64,000 bases of DNA from Hydractinia symbiolongicarpus (GCF_029227915.1 NC_079875.1:18033001-18097000); one strand, 5' to 3'; counted from the stretch's first letter, positions 12,676 to 23,959 are shown. The notes: a model not told the origin generated them from the letters alone. Numbers and translations: made by a program.

Positions 12676-13781
12676 CTAAAAGAATAGATTAGATATATAA
12701 CATACTAAAATAACATCACAACATTTTTCACTGTTGGTTAGGTACACAATACACACAATTCTGCATTGAATTAAAAATTGAAATAGAATATGGAAATTCC
12801 CATAAAGAAAAAGACTTTTATTTTTATTTAATCGCAATAGAGCAATTGGCTCAGCTACGCTTGCTTTTTTTCAAGAGTAAAATGTTGCATCATGTGGTTC
12901 ACGTTAATCTTTGTGGAGCTAAAATTTCTTTTCACTTTCCTGAAGAACAGCCGTTGTTAAAAAAAAGCAAAACATGAGAAAAAAAAAATTTTGAAGATCA
13001 GTAAAAAAAGAATTAATAGTACAAAATTTGATGTACATTTAATTTGACAATAGAGAAAAAGAATTTAGCTTGGTTCATAAATTCAACTCTTTAAGTATTT
13101 GGCGAAGAGTTAAATTATGTAAATGTCATGAAAGATGGCTGCTAAAAAACAAAAATTAAATTTTACTACACAAAAGAAAAAATTGACTTTTTTCAAAAAA
13201 CATTTTTATTGAAAAATGTAATGACAAAATTAATATTATGTAGTGTTAGTTTAAAAAAAATGAATAAAAAATTAGAATGTTAAAAGTAAAAGTTTTAAAA
13301 AAAATTAATTTGGGTGATTTTAGACCAAAATCGCAAAATTTTACCAATTGTTCATAATCCTAACCTTGAAAACTGGCAAAAATTCTCACCTTGAAAGCTG
13401 GTTACTTTAAAACTATACTTACTAAACATTGGTTTGTTATCTGAAAAAAAAATAACTCCTTACATCAAATAAAATCAAAGTATACATTTAATAAAACGCT
13501 TGCTTAACTCCCACAATATAAGTTTAAAATCATCTTTTACCCTTTTAAGCACTAAAAAAACGACAGATTTTTCAGAATCGAAAGTTTGAACTTTGTCACA
13601 CACTGTTAATAGAATAAACTGTGTTGCATGTTAAATTACTAAAAATTTAAATTTGTGATAAAACAACTTTTCTGTATATAGCTTTTCACAAAATAAATAA
13701 TAATTACACACAAAAAAACCAACTGTACAGTGTCTGTCATATAATTCAAAAATATAAAGTCAACAAAAAAAATCAATTTAC

Positions 13782-13808
13782 CAGTTTGCTGGTCAACGAG
13801 TTTCATTT
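13782..13808 (-). CDS. 27-nt microexon, phase 1-1
   Basis: Acceptor gtttttctttatag, donor gtaaat. Reads MKLVDQQT; only the phase 1 frame is open. The exon upstream of it is not identified. It must end in one base that is not T, since T+AA is a stop. Confidence 0.5.
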
Positions 13809-13938
13809 CTATAAAGAAAAACATCTTTCAATAAACAAAGGCTGAAAGTCATCAACTTAATAACACTGGTTAAAAACAGACAGCATTCCTTATACAAAAT
13901 ACAATAAAAAAAATAATTAGTCCTACAGAGATACAGTA

Positions 13939-14093
13939 TTGGAAAAAGGTTGTTTAACATTGCGCTTCGCGTATCGCGACGGTATTCTCGATCCGCGATA
14001 GACGTTTTTTTACTTTCAAATTGTATTGAGAGGGCTTCGCAATGCATTTGTCTCGATATCATTCTCGAAGTTATCGAGGCCATTAACACATTT
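13939..14093. mobile_element. MITE-like element, possible
   Basis: A GC-richer island starting ggaaaaaggttgtttaacat and ending with a related inverted end (cattaacacatttcc). The first 20 bases recur perfectly in inverted orientation at 17,207-17,226, next to a similar cgcgtatcg phrase. No clear target duplication. Confidence 0.4.
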
Positions 14094-14152
14094 CCATAAT
14101 AGAACTATTTTAAACATAAGAGTGTTTTCAACAATGATTGATGTTCAAATAC

Positions 14153-14208
14153 AATTAAATACACACAATCTCTGTCATTAACCTTACAGAGATTGTGTGT
14201 ACTTAATT
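14153..14208. repeat. Hairpin, 23-bp arms with one mismatch
   Basis: Core arms acacacaatctctgt and acagagattgtgtgt (14161-14175 and 14186-14200) are perfect. The pairing extends outward through aattaaat/acttaatt with one mismatch. The loop is 10 nt. Confidence 0.85.
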
Positions 14209-14333
14209 AAATTTATATGAACTATATTTCCACATGTCTGGTTGATCTTACACAGTTTCAAAAATCTTGTTTATGCAGCAAATGTTTTTATTTTACACGG
14301 GCTTCTTATAACAATCGTTGTTAAAAAATGTAC

Positions 14334-14587
14334 CTGCAAATATGGTCAAACATCCTACGTAAATATTTATAATAGCTTCTTGTTTGTTTTAACTCTGTAA
14401 TGTGACCATAAAGCTCATACCGCACATCGTGGATTAAAAACTTTGCCGTAGCGAACACTTTTGACACACGATGACTGCTATCAAAGAAGGATATTTTTCC
14501 CATCATCCCCTCTTGATTGCTGATTATTTGTTCAAGCACTGACTGTATGTTTGTTTGATTTTTTTTCCAATTGTTACAATCATGTGT
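14334..14587 (-). CDS. Gene 1 exon, 254 nt, unknown protein
   Basis: Acceptor cttttatctttag, donor gtacat, phase 0 to 2. It reads THDCNNWKKNQTNIQSVL, then EQIISNQEGMMGKISFFDSS, HRVSKVFATAKFLIHDV and YELYGHITELKQTRSYYKYL, ending DHIC. The helical, charged composition looks like real coding sequence. I do not recognise the family. The upstream exon joins at phase 0. The next exon to the left must begin with the third base of a codon starting AG and was not found. Confidence 0.65.
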
Positions 14588-14735
14588 CTAAAGATAAAAG
14601 AAAATGTTTAGTTTGACTAATACTTACACCTTTTTATGTGAGAAACAATTTTTTTACAAAATTAATAAACTAAAACAGTGGAACAACGTCGTTTGGCAAT
14701 GATGCACATGTTGGAAAATTAATAATGCTACATAC

Positions 14736-14993
14736 ACTAAATTTCAATTGTGATCGGTGGTGGTTACGTTCTTGTATTGTTGTCAAATGGTGAGTATCAG
14801 TAACAGGTGGCTGAAACTCCTCCACACTGCTTTTATGCACAACAAATGTGTCCGGTACATTAAGTTCACGTAGTATGTAGTTAACAACGCCACTTAAATA
14901 TTCGATACATTTATTCAAATTTTCAGGTGGGGAAGCAGGTATATGTAATTGTAATTGATGGTCCGCAACTTCTCCAACTTTGATTACATCAGC
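14736..14993 (-). CDS. Gene 1 exon, 258 nt, unknown protein
   Basis: Acceptor attatttttttag, donor gtatgt, phase 0-0. Reads ADVIKVGEVADHQLQLHIP, then PPENLNKCIEYLSGVVNYIL, ELNVPDTFVVHKSSVEEF and QERNHHRSQLKFS. If the donor is not used, the frame continues to a stop near 14,672, so a retained-intron form would end shortly after. Family not recognised. Confidence 0.65.
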
Positions 14994-15038
14994 CTAAAAA
15001 AATAATAATTAAATTAAATTAAGCAAGGTTATCTTTAC

Positions 15039-15052
15039 ATTCCTCAAATATT
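15039..15052 (-). CDS. Candidate 14-nt microexon in gene 1
   Basis: Acceptor ttattttaag, donor gtaaag, phase 1 to 0, reading EYLRN. It reconciles the 1-base overhang at the end of the 15,148 exon with the phase 0 start of the 14,736 exon, which otherwise gives a stop. A homopolymer length error in the 15,148 exon is the alternative explanation. Confidence 0.35.
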
Positions 15053-15147
15053 CTTAAAATAAAGTTTTTTTTTTATCTCTGAAGCCATTTGTTGTTATAT
15101 CGTTGGTTCTTAAAAAAAATGTGCAATAAAAAAGTAAAATAACATAC

Positions 15148-15512
15148 CAAATTTTTTTGTCACAATTCTTTTTGCTTTTTTATGTGCAGGTTGTTTTTTG
15201 CATTGTTTTTCGGTTACTATGTCTGCTTCCTCATCCTCCGAAGCCCCCCCCCCCCCCCCCCCCCCCTCTTGACATCTTTTCAATCGCTTCTACGATCTTT
15301 CTTTTTTTGCTGCTATCATCTTTGACACCTTTTTAATATTTTTTTTTTTTGATCTTTTCCTTTACTTTCTCCTTTTTCCAATAGGTCAGCAATTGTTTCT
15401 TGTAATACACTGTCGGATTCTTCCTCACTCAAAAATGACACTAAAAACTTATCCTTGTTCTTTGGATCTTCATAATATTCTTTTAACTTTTGATGCAAAA
15501 TTGTGTCATCAT
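15148..15512 (-). CDS. Gene 1 exon 2, acidic/basic, frame broken at homopolymers
   Basis: Acceptor tttttattatttag and donor gtatgt. It opens DDTILHQKLKEYYEDPKNKD and then FLVSFLSEEESDSVLQETI. After an A11 run the sensible frame shifts to DDSSKKRKIVEAIEKMSR. It then crosses a 22-base poly(G) (minus strand) and continues ASEDEEADIVTEK and KKAKRIVTKKF. The breaks coincide with the two homopolymers, which points to read-length error or slippage more than to old decay. KKRK and KKAKR are plausible nuclear-localisation patches. Function unknown. Confidence 0.55.
15244..15265. repeat. Poly(C) homopolymer, 22 bases, inside an exon
   Basis: Uninterrupted run of 22 C (a Gly run or frameshift point on the minus strand) in the middle of gene 1 exon 2. 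Confidence 0.95.
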
Positions 15513-15601
15513 CTAAATAATAAAAATGTTTTTACCCAGTCTTTGAAGAAATGCTTAATTTTTTAAACTTTTTTTGTATTGCCTAAGTAAAAATTACTTA
15601 C

Positions 15602-15710
15602 CGCCTAAAAAAATAATTTCACCTGATTCTTTTTTCTTTCCTAAGGAAACCAGTACTTCCACTCCAACTTCAAAAATCTCATTCACAATGTATTTTGTTG
15701 GTAAAACCAT
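15602..15710 (-). CDS. Gene 1 first coding exon
   Basis: ATG at 15,708-15,710 on the minus strand; 36 codons plus one base; donor gtaagt. Reads MVLPTKYIVNEIFEVGVEVL and then VSLGKKKESGEIIFLG. No AG acceptor occurs in the 70 bases before the ATG, so I take it as the initiator with its 5' UTR upstream. It joins exon 2 through G+AT=Asp. Unknown protein; the short beta-rich start followed by charged sequence fits a chromatin- or nucleus-associated protein only loosely. Confidence 0.6.
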
Positions 15711-15869
15711 TAAGGTTTTATCACAAGGAAAATAAAATAATCAAGAACGAAAAGTTTTCAATAGTTGATGTATAGACATTTTTAACGATGTTGATTCAGT
15801 GTTGAATAACTGGATACTGTTAAAAATGTGAAAATATTTTTCTATTTGTAATGTGAAAGATAAAATCAT

Positions 15870-16212
15870 TACCGCGCGCATCGAGTTCGGTGTACAGAAT
15901 GGTTAAAATAATGATCTTACCCACAGAAGTACACTCGTCATTTTTTTCCATCGAAATGTTGATGAAGTTCATTACGTCGACATTGACCAATCTTTTTCTA
16001 CCTGATTTTGGCTTATTCGCAACTGAGCCCATTGTATTAATTTTAAAATAATATTCAAAACTGTCTGTCTCGACACAACTATATTCTCAGCAGTGAGAAC
16101 TCCCACAATATCAGCGTGTTTTTTATGAAATTTATATACAGCGGTTATTCTCTGTTTTGTATATAAAGACAGTGGTGGAGCCATATTTTCTGCTTGAGAT
16201 GGTTTTGCTTTA
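15870..16212 (-). pseudogene. Tc1/mariner-like transposase HTH fragment
   Basis: Two overlapping minus-strand frames. The first reads SLYTKQRITAVYKFHKKHAD and then IVVSRQTVLNIILKL. The second reads SVANKPKSGRKRLVNVDVM and MEKNDECTS. The order HTH, then (G)SV.NKP.SGRKR, then EKNDECTS is the N-terminal DNA-binding part of a Tc1/mariner-type transposase. The DDE catalytic part is absent. It lies just upstream of the gene 1 start, so recruitment as promoter or 5' exon cannot be excluded: a donor-like gtaaga follows CTSV. Confidence 0.5.
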
Positions 16213-17597
16213 ACTGTCTTATGATGATGGTTAGGCTCGCTTTTATGAAATAAATAAAAGAACGGGCTGATCAAAGTATTTTACTTCCCTATTATCATAC
16301 CGAAATTTTTATTCTTTTCAATTTAAAACATTGTATTTTTTATCTTTCTTTTAAAAAAAATATAAACGGTTGTTATCTCACGTATATCTTATCCTAGCTA
16401 TTAGAAAGCACTACCAAACTTATCCCCAAGTTCCATTCCCTAGCAAAACCTTCTATTTCATAAAAATAACATATGTCTGAAGTTGTAATGTAAAGACTGA
16501 AAAGCACGACCATGATCTTTTTAATTCAATTTTTTACTCACTTAAGTAGTCGCGCAATGGGATCGAAACGAAAAAATAAACAAGTTTAAAATATAAAGCT
16601 AGTATGCTTGCTGTATGCTTTTGACTTTATTAGCATAGCTCATCGAAAGTCTCTGTTTTAAAAAATACACGTGCTTAGAAATAATAAAGCAAAGTTTACG
16701 GCTGTTCAATGCTTGGAATTTAGTAAAAGTAAAGTCTGTTTACACGAGACCTAAAGTAAACTCAGCCAAAAATTTAAACACCCCGGTCACTTTAGTATAT
16801 CGGAACACGCGCCCCTGAATATTATTTGTATTGCACGTGGAAAGAAAGAAGAATGTTTTTGGGATCATAAGTTGAGTATTATTTTTGTCTGATTCCTCAG
16901 TAACAGAAAAAAAAATACATTGAAGAAGTAATGCGCTAGGTTTACTTCAATAAATACGAAAGTTTAAAAATTTCTTATAAAAAACAAATATTTAAAATAA
17001 AATAAAAAATAAAGTAGCGGTGTTTGAAACAAAAAAAAACTTTCTCTTCATTTTCATTAACACCTACCATTGTAACACATCGAGACGGATTTTGCCACAA
17101 TACTAGATTCTCCATAGATCGCAACAACTTATTTTAATTGTTTCTTATTATTATAAACATGGTACATCGCGTATCGAGGAAGTCCGCTTACGTTGCGTGC
17201 TCGATATGTTAAACAACCTTTTTCCATTACTGTAGTAATAAAAAACAAAAAAAAGCACAGAAATGTTTTTACCAGCTCGTGAGTTTGTATTAGAACACAA
17301 ATGTGTTCCACAAGAATGGAAATTTTTTACCCCTTTAAGCAACGAAACAGGAGTAGTTGTGTGTTAGAATCTCTTCTAGGTATCTATTTTTACTTTTATT
17401 ATTTGCTGTTATAAATTTTATTTTTTAAAAAAGATAAGTATTCAAAAGCATTTTTAAATTAACTCGTAAAGTAAAGGTGTTTCCACCAAAGTTTACAAAA
17501 GTGAATGTAGCCAGAATTAGGGTCTCCCCAAATGCCTGGAAAGGGGTCTACAAAAAATAGAATTTCCGAAACATTACGTAAGAGAAAAACAAAGATT

Positions 17598-17603
17598 TTT
17601 ATT
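17598..17603 (-). terminator. Poly(A) signal AATAAA for gene 2
   Basis: AATAAA on the minus strand, about 35 bases after the furthest of the stop codons in the terminal exon. Confidence 0.5.
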
Positions 17604-17636
17604 GATAATCAACTTTCTGCGTTTCTTTTCTTGGCT

Positions 17637-17693
17637 TCACTTTCGAGGAATTTTCCGTTCCAGAAGATCCCACAAATCAATTGTGAAAAAAAA
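17637..17693 (-). CDS. Candidate terminal exon of gene 2
   Basis: Acceptor aatatctgttacag, then a run of 8 T. In phase 1, required by the 19,153 exon, the frame ends quickly as VFFHN and stop. With one T fewer it would read FTIDLWDLLERKIPRK and stop. Either way a stop comes before the AATAAA. The T8 run makes the exact C-terminus uncertain. Confidence 0.4.
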   Translation of the reverse strand, partial: FFFTIDLWDLLERKIPRK

Positions 17694-17699
17694 CTGTAA

Positions 17700-19150
17700 C
17701 AGATATTATTGCCTCTGTGAATAGCAAAATATGTTGTGTCTAACTTCGTAACAGAAATCGAAATCTGATAAAGAGCTTTTTGTAAATTATATTTTTTACG
17801 TATATCATGTCCATTAACCTTGTAGTTACAACACTAACAATGGAAACTCTAAATCATTATCTGAAAAAGATTATTTTACAGGCAAAGAAAATCAATGATG
17901 TTAGTCAATTGCCTTAGTCAACATGCAATGCCGGACTATTATTTCAATCTCTTTAATAATAGCCGCATTTTGCTGTCTTTGCGCGGACCCCCCGCTTAGT
18001 TAGAAAATTGTGCTACGGAAACACGAATATCAAATGCGATATATTTTTATCCACTTTGTTGCCACAGGTAAATTTAAAGGACGGGCGACTACAAGCTTAA
18101 TCTTATAAGTGTTTCATTAGCAATTGAAAGTAAACTTGATAAAAAAGTAATTTCTAATAAGCATGTGTAGTGCATATAATCTTGTACTTAGACATTTTCT
18201 GTCTATTATGTAATGCTACTTAAAAATGTGAGAATATAGAGTAATATAAGAGGTAAAGCTAATTTGTAATTTTAGAAACAAGCTCATCAATCTTGAGAAG
18301 CTGTAACATATATACATTGTAGCACAGCCACAATGCGCAAACAGTGAAATAAACTTGGCCTGATGGGGTGTCACACCTCATAAGGCCAAGCTGCAAAGCT
18401 TGATTGAGACTAGTTTCCCATCAGAAACATATTAGGCGGCACAAATTGGTACGAACACACTTTCTAGTTATTCTCTTTTTCATCGCATAGATTTAGAAAT
18501 CAACTAATAGATTGCATGCACCAGTCGTAGTCATTATTTGCATTGAAAATGTGTCAACAACAAAAACACAAGCAAATGCGCTTTGTGTCCCAAAAATCTT
18601 CAGCTTCACAAGTTTTGTTTTGTTAGTTTTTTATGCTATTAAAAGGCACCACTTCCTGAAGAGTTTCCAAATTGTTATGCAGTTTTGGACACCATTCAAA
18701 TGTTTGATCTAATCCCAATAAACACAGCAGAATTTTTTTTTTAATTTACTTCATTAATTCCACATTGTCGTCAAAATTTGATAACAGAATATTGCCATAT
18801 TTCAAATTTGATTTCATATGTTAGTAAATTATTTTACAAGCAATAGAAAACCATTGCCTTATAAGATCGATCATTTTTTATTGCCTAAACATTTACACCA
18901 AAAATTCTGTTATCCCTATCTTGGTGATAAATTTTATCGGCTTGTGTGAGCCAAGTTTAACTGCTTTCTCTAGTTCGCCCTATATATTTTTAAAACAGTA
19001 TGACTTTTTTGTCAAAAATTATGAGACAGTTACTGGGGCAAAGGGGAATTTCCTTAAAAAAATGATAAAACGAATGAATAATTTGTTTCTTTAAGGTAAC
19101 ATGGAAATAAATAAAAAATATGCAGAAAATTGAAGGGAAAATAAAAAATT
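17700..19150. other. Intron-like stretch with a long hairpin
   Basis: No exon recognised. It contains a 17-bp near-perfect hairpin at 18,354-18,390. Confidence 0.45.
18354..18390. repeat. Hairpin, 17-bp arms, TCA loop
   Basis: cttggcctgatggggtg and cacctcataaggccaag pair with two mismatches around the 3-nt loop. No flanking gene is evident. Confidence 0.75.
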
Positions 19151-19152
19151 AC

Positions 19153-19197
19153 CATGCGTCAGTTCCTTCCCTATTCTTCCAGGTAGAATATCCAAAT
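19153..19197 (-). CDS. 45-nt microexon, phase 1-1
   Basis: Acceptor tgcttgcttttag, donor gtaatt. Reads LDILPGRIGKELTH. The first codon is completed by the previous exon to Tyr. Confidence 0.6.
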
Positions 19198-19311
19198 CTA
19201 AAAGCAAGCACAGCACTATAGTGTACTTTAACATTTATATAGAAGTGTATAGGATGAGTTGATTGACCAAGTATAAACCTCATAGGGTGCAAACACTTAT
19301 GAAAAACTTAC

Positions 19312-19347
19312 ATGTGCTATTTTTTGACCTTTCTCTGAGTATTTCAG
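19312..19347 (-). CDS. 36-nt microexon, phase 1-1
   Basis: Acceptor catgtttttgttatag, donor gtaagt, both strong. Reads (A)EILRERSKNST. Confidence 0.65.
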
Positions 19348-20141
19348 CTATAACAAAAACATGATAAATTAAATGTAATAATACAAAATTTATAAGTTTT
19401 TTTTTTACGTTTTTTTTCTTTAGAAAATTATTCTTTTTTAGGATTTGAAGTCACATGTGCAATGCAATGGCTTAATAATTTAATTAAAAATATTAGTGTC
19501 AATATATTGTCGCCTACTGACGTTAATCTGTTTTATTGTATTGGCATCAAAATATTGTCTAATTTTCTTACACTATTACTACTTTAGCTGTTAAAGACAG
19601 ACATAATAATATATAGATTAAATGCTTATACAACCTTAAGATACAAAAATAATATCTATTTTAATGGAGGGTAAAAATTTTTTTGTTATCCCACTATCTA
19701 ATTCTTTTACAGAGATCTCAGAGATCTATTTATTCTCTTGTAAAACGTCTAAATTAGTGAACATAAAATATGTATTGTTTTGGACTCTACTATTTCTTTT
19801 TCTTGACCGCTGCTTGGACCGTCTGTTTTATTAAGAAATTTAAAATGAAGTCCAGCTTCTTTGTGAGATGTGACCCTATTACGTAAGATTTATGGCTCAG
19901 CTAGAATTATTAACTTTTATAGCCAAAAACAAATAATGTCATCACTGAAATTTAAAAAAAAATTCTGTTTAATTTTTTAAAAAATGTAATTCAACATGAT
20001 ATACTCCCATAGTTAAGCATTAATAAAAAAATAAATATTGTATTAACAACAGGTGTGTATGATTGTGCTGTGAGAATACATCTTATCTGGCTATAACAGT
20101 TAATAAATGTAGCAAATCGGAAATAATGTGTAAAAGGGTCA

Positions 20142-20363
20142 CAGGGTGACCACTAATAAAATGAGAACAAAAGTAAGGAGATTTAAGGAGACAAATTGAC
20201 ATTTTTAAAGGATATTTTGCTGCAAATAAGAATAATATTAAAAAAAGGACAAAAAAAGTTACAATCAGAAAAAAATTTTTTCAATTTTTTCAAGTATGTT
20301 TAAATACTTTTAAGATTTCATTTTTCTAAGGATATTTAAGGAATTTAAGGAGTGGTCACCCTG
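20142..20363. mobile_element. hAT-like MITE, 222 bp
   Basis: Perfect 13-bp terminal inverted repeats cagggtgaccact and agtggtcaccctg. CAGGGTG ends are common in hAT non-autonomous elements. No coding capacity, and I could not match an 8-bp target duplication. Confidence 0.6.
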
Positions 20364-21897
20364 GGTTATGTACCACAAAAAAACGTGGAGATAATTTAAA
20401 AAAATTTAACGAAAAAGAAGTTCCTAATCATGATTGGGGTGGCAAGTTGTAACCAAAAGGGGATCTATCATTGAGAATCTTATGCATAGTTTTCAGTTAA
20501 GTCCAGCTGGTAAAATTCTTTATGTAGCTAATACAGAAAAGTTTGATAACACAAACTTTAAGGTTCCAAAGACGCAGTAGATTTGATAATAGCCCAAAGA
20601 GCTATTATCAAGTTATTTTAAGTTTACTTTTAAAATAACTTTTGTTGATTGATAAAGCTTTACACAAAAAAAATTTCTTTGACCGTCATTTTCGTCCTTA
20701 ATTTTTTATAGTGTTCTAGTTCTCAGTAGATTTGGCTCAACTAAGACACTGGATTACCAGGTTTCCATGTGTAATGTTAACATATAAATCTTTAAGCAAA
20801 CAGAATGTTTGCACTAGAACATGAACAAAAATGTGCAGATACATGAAAAATTTATACAATAAATATATTAGAATTATATATTATATTTACTAAAGAAAAA
20901 AGAGTATAAAAGGAAACAGGAATAAATGAAAAGTGGAATTTACCACACTGTATAGATGAAAATGACAATAATTAAGTCACCAAAAAGTCACAATAAATAT
21001 TATATCTGTATATCTGGACTTTCCAAGCGGGCAATACGGGTTTTTAGGCATTCTGATTGACTTAGCGCTCTTGACAACGGGCCAATATTTTTCAGTATTG
21101 CCCGTCGTAATGGTAGCTTAAAATGTAAACCAGCGCGAAAAGAAGTTTCAAAAAGTATTGGAAATGATTATATATCTAACCCCCACAATACATTGTGAGA
21201 CTTGATAAAAACAATGATCTGAAATCCAGTTTTATCAAAAATACTAAACACAACACAACGAAATTATTAAAACAAATACGTCTCCTCTCATTTTAAGACT
21301 TATTCCTTCAGATTTTAGGTTATTTAGTCAATATAAAACTTGTTGAAGCCCATGTTTTTTTGTCCAGCTAGTTAACAAAAATGACTTTAATATTCATTGC
21401 CAGTGACGAACATCGTAATGTTTTGTTTACAAGGACTTATTGTAAAGGAACATTCAAATTCTGCATAGAATGTCAGATTTTAGACAGGACTGTTTCGAAT
21501 TTTGATCTCAAGTGTTAACAAAAGTAGTGCTACTGAATTATATTACAAAAACACTAACGGAAAATGTTATTTTTTATTCTTATAAATTGCATACTCAGAC
21601 ATTGCATCGACCTCGCAAGCTCGGTCGACACTTAGACCTCAGGCCATTTTTTCCGGCACAGCCCGGGGTACTCGGTTATTATTGTACTATTTTTATACTT
21701 TAAGCAATACCAAACAGGACATTAGGTTATTTTTTATTTATCCTGTTCTTTTGATATCTCTGCTCGAATTATCAATTCTGTTTATACTTTTACATTATTC
21801 TTGCATCCCTTTCCTTCAATGACTTGTCTTTTTTGGCTCACAGAGTAAAAAACTAAGCTTTAAATGCACAGGCAAATGCAAAAAAACCAAAACGTAC

Positions 21898-21951
21898 CCA
21901 AGCTCATGTTGTTTTCTCTCCCGGAAGGAGGCAACATAATCTGTTCGTCCA
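21898..21951 (-). CDS. 54-nt exon, phase 1-1
   Basis: Acceptor tttattctattttag, donor gtacgt. Reads (V)DEQIMLPPSGRENNMSL. It is the first single-copy exon downstream of array I. A shorter related module end (AGCTTGG/AGCTTAG) occurs in array I dead exons. Confidence 0.6.
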
Positions 21952-22325
21952 CTAAAATAGAATAAACAAAGACATTAATAAAACAGTGAGTTGGGTCATT
22001 ATTGTGTGAAAACAGACAAGACTTAACACATACTCATTACCTACAATACTTATGTCAACCTACAACACTTATTTTAAAAATTATCGGACTGGAGGAAAAC
22101 AGTCAGGCATTTGTTTATACATTGACTTATGTTCACTGTCTCACCCCATGAAAACCATGCTGCGTAATTGCAGATACAACTACAAAAACAGAAATGGCAA
22201 AACTTATCTAAGCTCTTGTTTTCTCTTAAAAAGATTTAGAAAAAACGATAAAAAACAATTAAAGTGACATTAAGAATAGAATAACTAGGGGAAGTTGTAC
22301 AGAATGATATGCAGCAAGAACTAAC

Positions 22326-22349
22326 CTTCTGGCACCACTGCTGTTGTGA
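22326..22349 (-). CDS. Array I 24-nt exon A1 (TTAVVPE)
   Basis: Acceptor ttttattctag, donor gttagt, phase 1-1, encoding (V)TTAVVPE. Confidence 0.55.
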
Positions 22350-22635
22350 CTAGAATAAAATGGATGAAGACATTAAAACGATGAGTTAAGACAAAAGCAA
22401 ACAAAACTATGCTTTGTTATAGTAGGCCGTTATTGTGTGACAACAGACAAGACGTAACCTACAATACCTACAATACTTATGTTTGCAGATTATCTGTTTA
22501 GAGTTTTTTATTTTGAAGAAAAATCGTTAAAGTGACTCTTAAAATAACTGAAGAAAATGGGTAAAAAAAAAACATTTTTTCCCCTGACAGTAACCATAAC
22601 ATGCAGCTACCGCAAATACAAGTGTAAGAGCTCAC

Positions 22636-22653
22636 CTACACTCTGCCTTTTGC
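22636..22653 (-). CDS. Array I 18-nt exon B1 (KRQSV)
   Basis: Acceptor cttatctttttag, donor gtgagc, phase 1-1, encoding (G)KRQSV. Confidence 0.5.
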   Translation of the reverse strand, partial: AKGRV

Positions 22654-22868
22654 CTAAAAAGATAAGAAGGAAAAACCTTGATATTTTCATAGATTTTTTA
22701 AAGGGGTAAATATTAGATTCAGTCTCACTGATACTTCAAATTCTTAAATGTTCAAAGAACTTGAAATAACTAGAGGAAGTTCTGTTTTCACGTTATACTT
22801 AGGATGTATTTTCTGTTTCACACTACAATTAACATGCTGCTAACTTAAATACAAGTGTAAAGGCTCAC

Positions 22869-22886
22869 CTACGCTCTTCCTTTTCC
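22869..22886 (-). CDS. Array I 18-nt exon B1 (KRKSV)
   Basis: Acceptor aattatttttag, donor gtgagc, encoding (G)KRKSV. Confidence 0.5.
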   Translation of the reverse strand, partial: GKGRA

Positions 22887-23356
22887 CTAAAAATAATTAA
22901 ATAGGAATGTAAAAAATTATCTAAGCTCTTTGTTGTCTCTTAAAAAGACTATAAGGAAAAACAGTAAATATTTCCAATGACTTTTTGAATAAGCTAACTA
23001 CATCCCTTACTTAAAGCAAGGGTAAAATTGGATTTAGTCTTACTTATACTTCGTATTTCGAAGATGTTGGTATAAATATATGTTTATCCTTATACGCAAA
23101 AACATTTTAGATATTAAAGAGCAACATGCGAAGTTATGTTCACAGTGAAGTTGACTCTTGTATGCCGCAAACACTAAAAGCCAAATTATAGTCATGTTGT
23201 CATCATTTACATACAATTTTTGAAGATTAGAATAAAGATTTTCCATTAAAAGAAACTTTTATTCAAATCAACTATCTTCCTAACAAAATAATAATAGGAA
23301 AAGTGCAACACACTTGACTAAAGGCAGTTGTGCAGAATAAAAAGGCAAGAATTAAC

Positions 23357-23386
23357 CTTTAATTTTGGGTACATCTGTTTTGGCAA
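23357..23386 (-). CDS. Array I 30-nt exon C1a (AKTDVPKIK)
   Basis: Acceptor attccattttag, donor gttaat, encoding (V)AKTDVPKIK. The donor is weaker than that of the neighbouring C exon. Confidence 0.5.
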
Positions 23387-23511
23387 CTAAAATGGAATGG
23401 ATAAAGACATCAATGAAACGTTAAGAATAAAATAACAAAATAATGCCTTCAGGAAAAGTGCAACACACTTGACTAAAGGCAGTTGTGCAAAATAATAAGG
23501 CAAGAACTAAC

Positions 23512-23541
23512 CGTTAATTTTGGGAACTTCCGTTTCTGCGA
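23512..23541 (-). CDS. Array I 30-nt exon C1b (AETEVPKIN)
   Basis: Acceptor attccattttag, donor gttagt, encoding (V)AETEVPKIN. Confidence 0.55.
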
Positions 23542-23935
23542 CTAAAATGGAATGGATAAAGACATCAATGAAATGTCAAGTTAAAACAATGCAACAAAAC
23601 CATCCTTTGTTATAGTAGGTCATCATTGTGCGAAAACAGACAAGGCGCAACTAACACTCAACACCTACAACACTTATTTTAAAAATTATCAGACTGGAGG
23701 AAAACAGTCTTGCATTTGTTTACACATAACATTGACTTATGTTCACTGTCTCATCCCATGAAAACCTTGCTGCGTAATTGCAGATACAACTACAAAAACA
23801 GAAATGGCAAAACTTATCTAAGCTCCTGTTTTCTCTTAAAAAGATTTAGAAAAAACGATAAAAAACAATTAAAGTGACATTAAGAATAGAATAACTAGGG
23901 GAAGTTGTACAGAATGATATACATCAAGAACTAAC

Positions 23936-23959
23936 CTTCTGGCACCACTGCTGTTGTAA
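23936..23959 (-). CDS. Array I 24-nt exon A2
   Basis: Copy of the TTAVVPE exon with one synonymous-looking change at its first codon junction (GTT for GTC, still Val). Confidence 0.55.

Noticed and set aside
14252-14265. 14-nt segment with splice-like borders to link the 14,334 exon to the 13,782 exon
   Set aside because: It would end in T and join AA of the next exon, creating a TAA stop.
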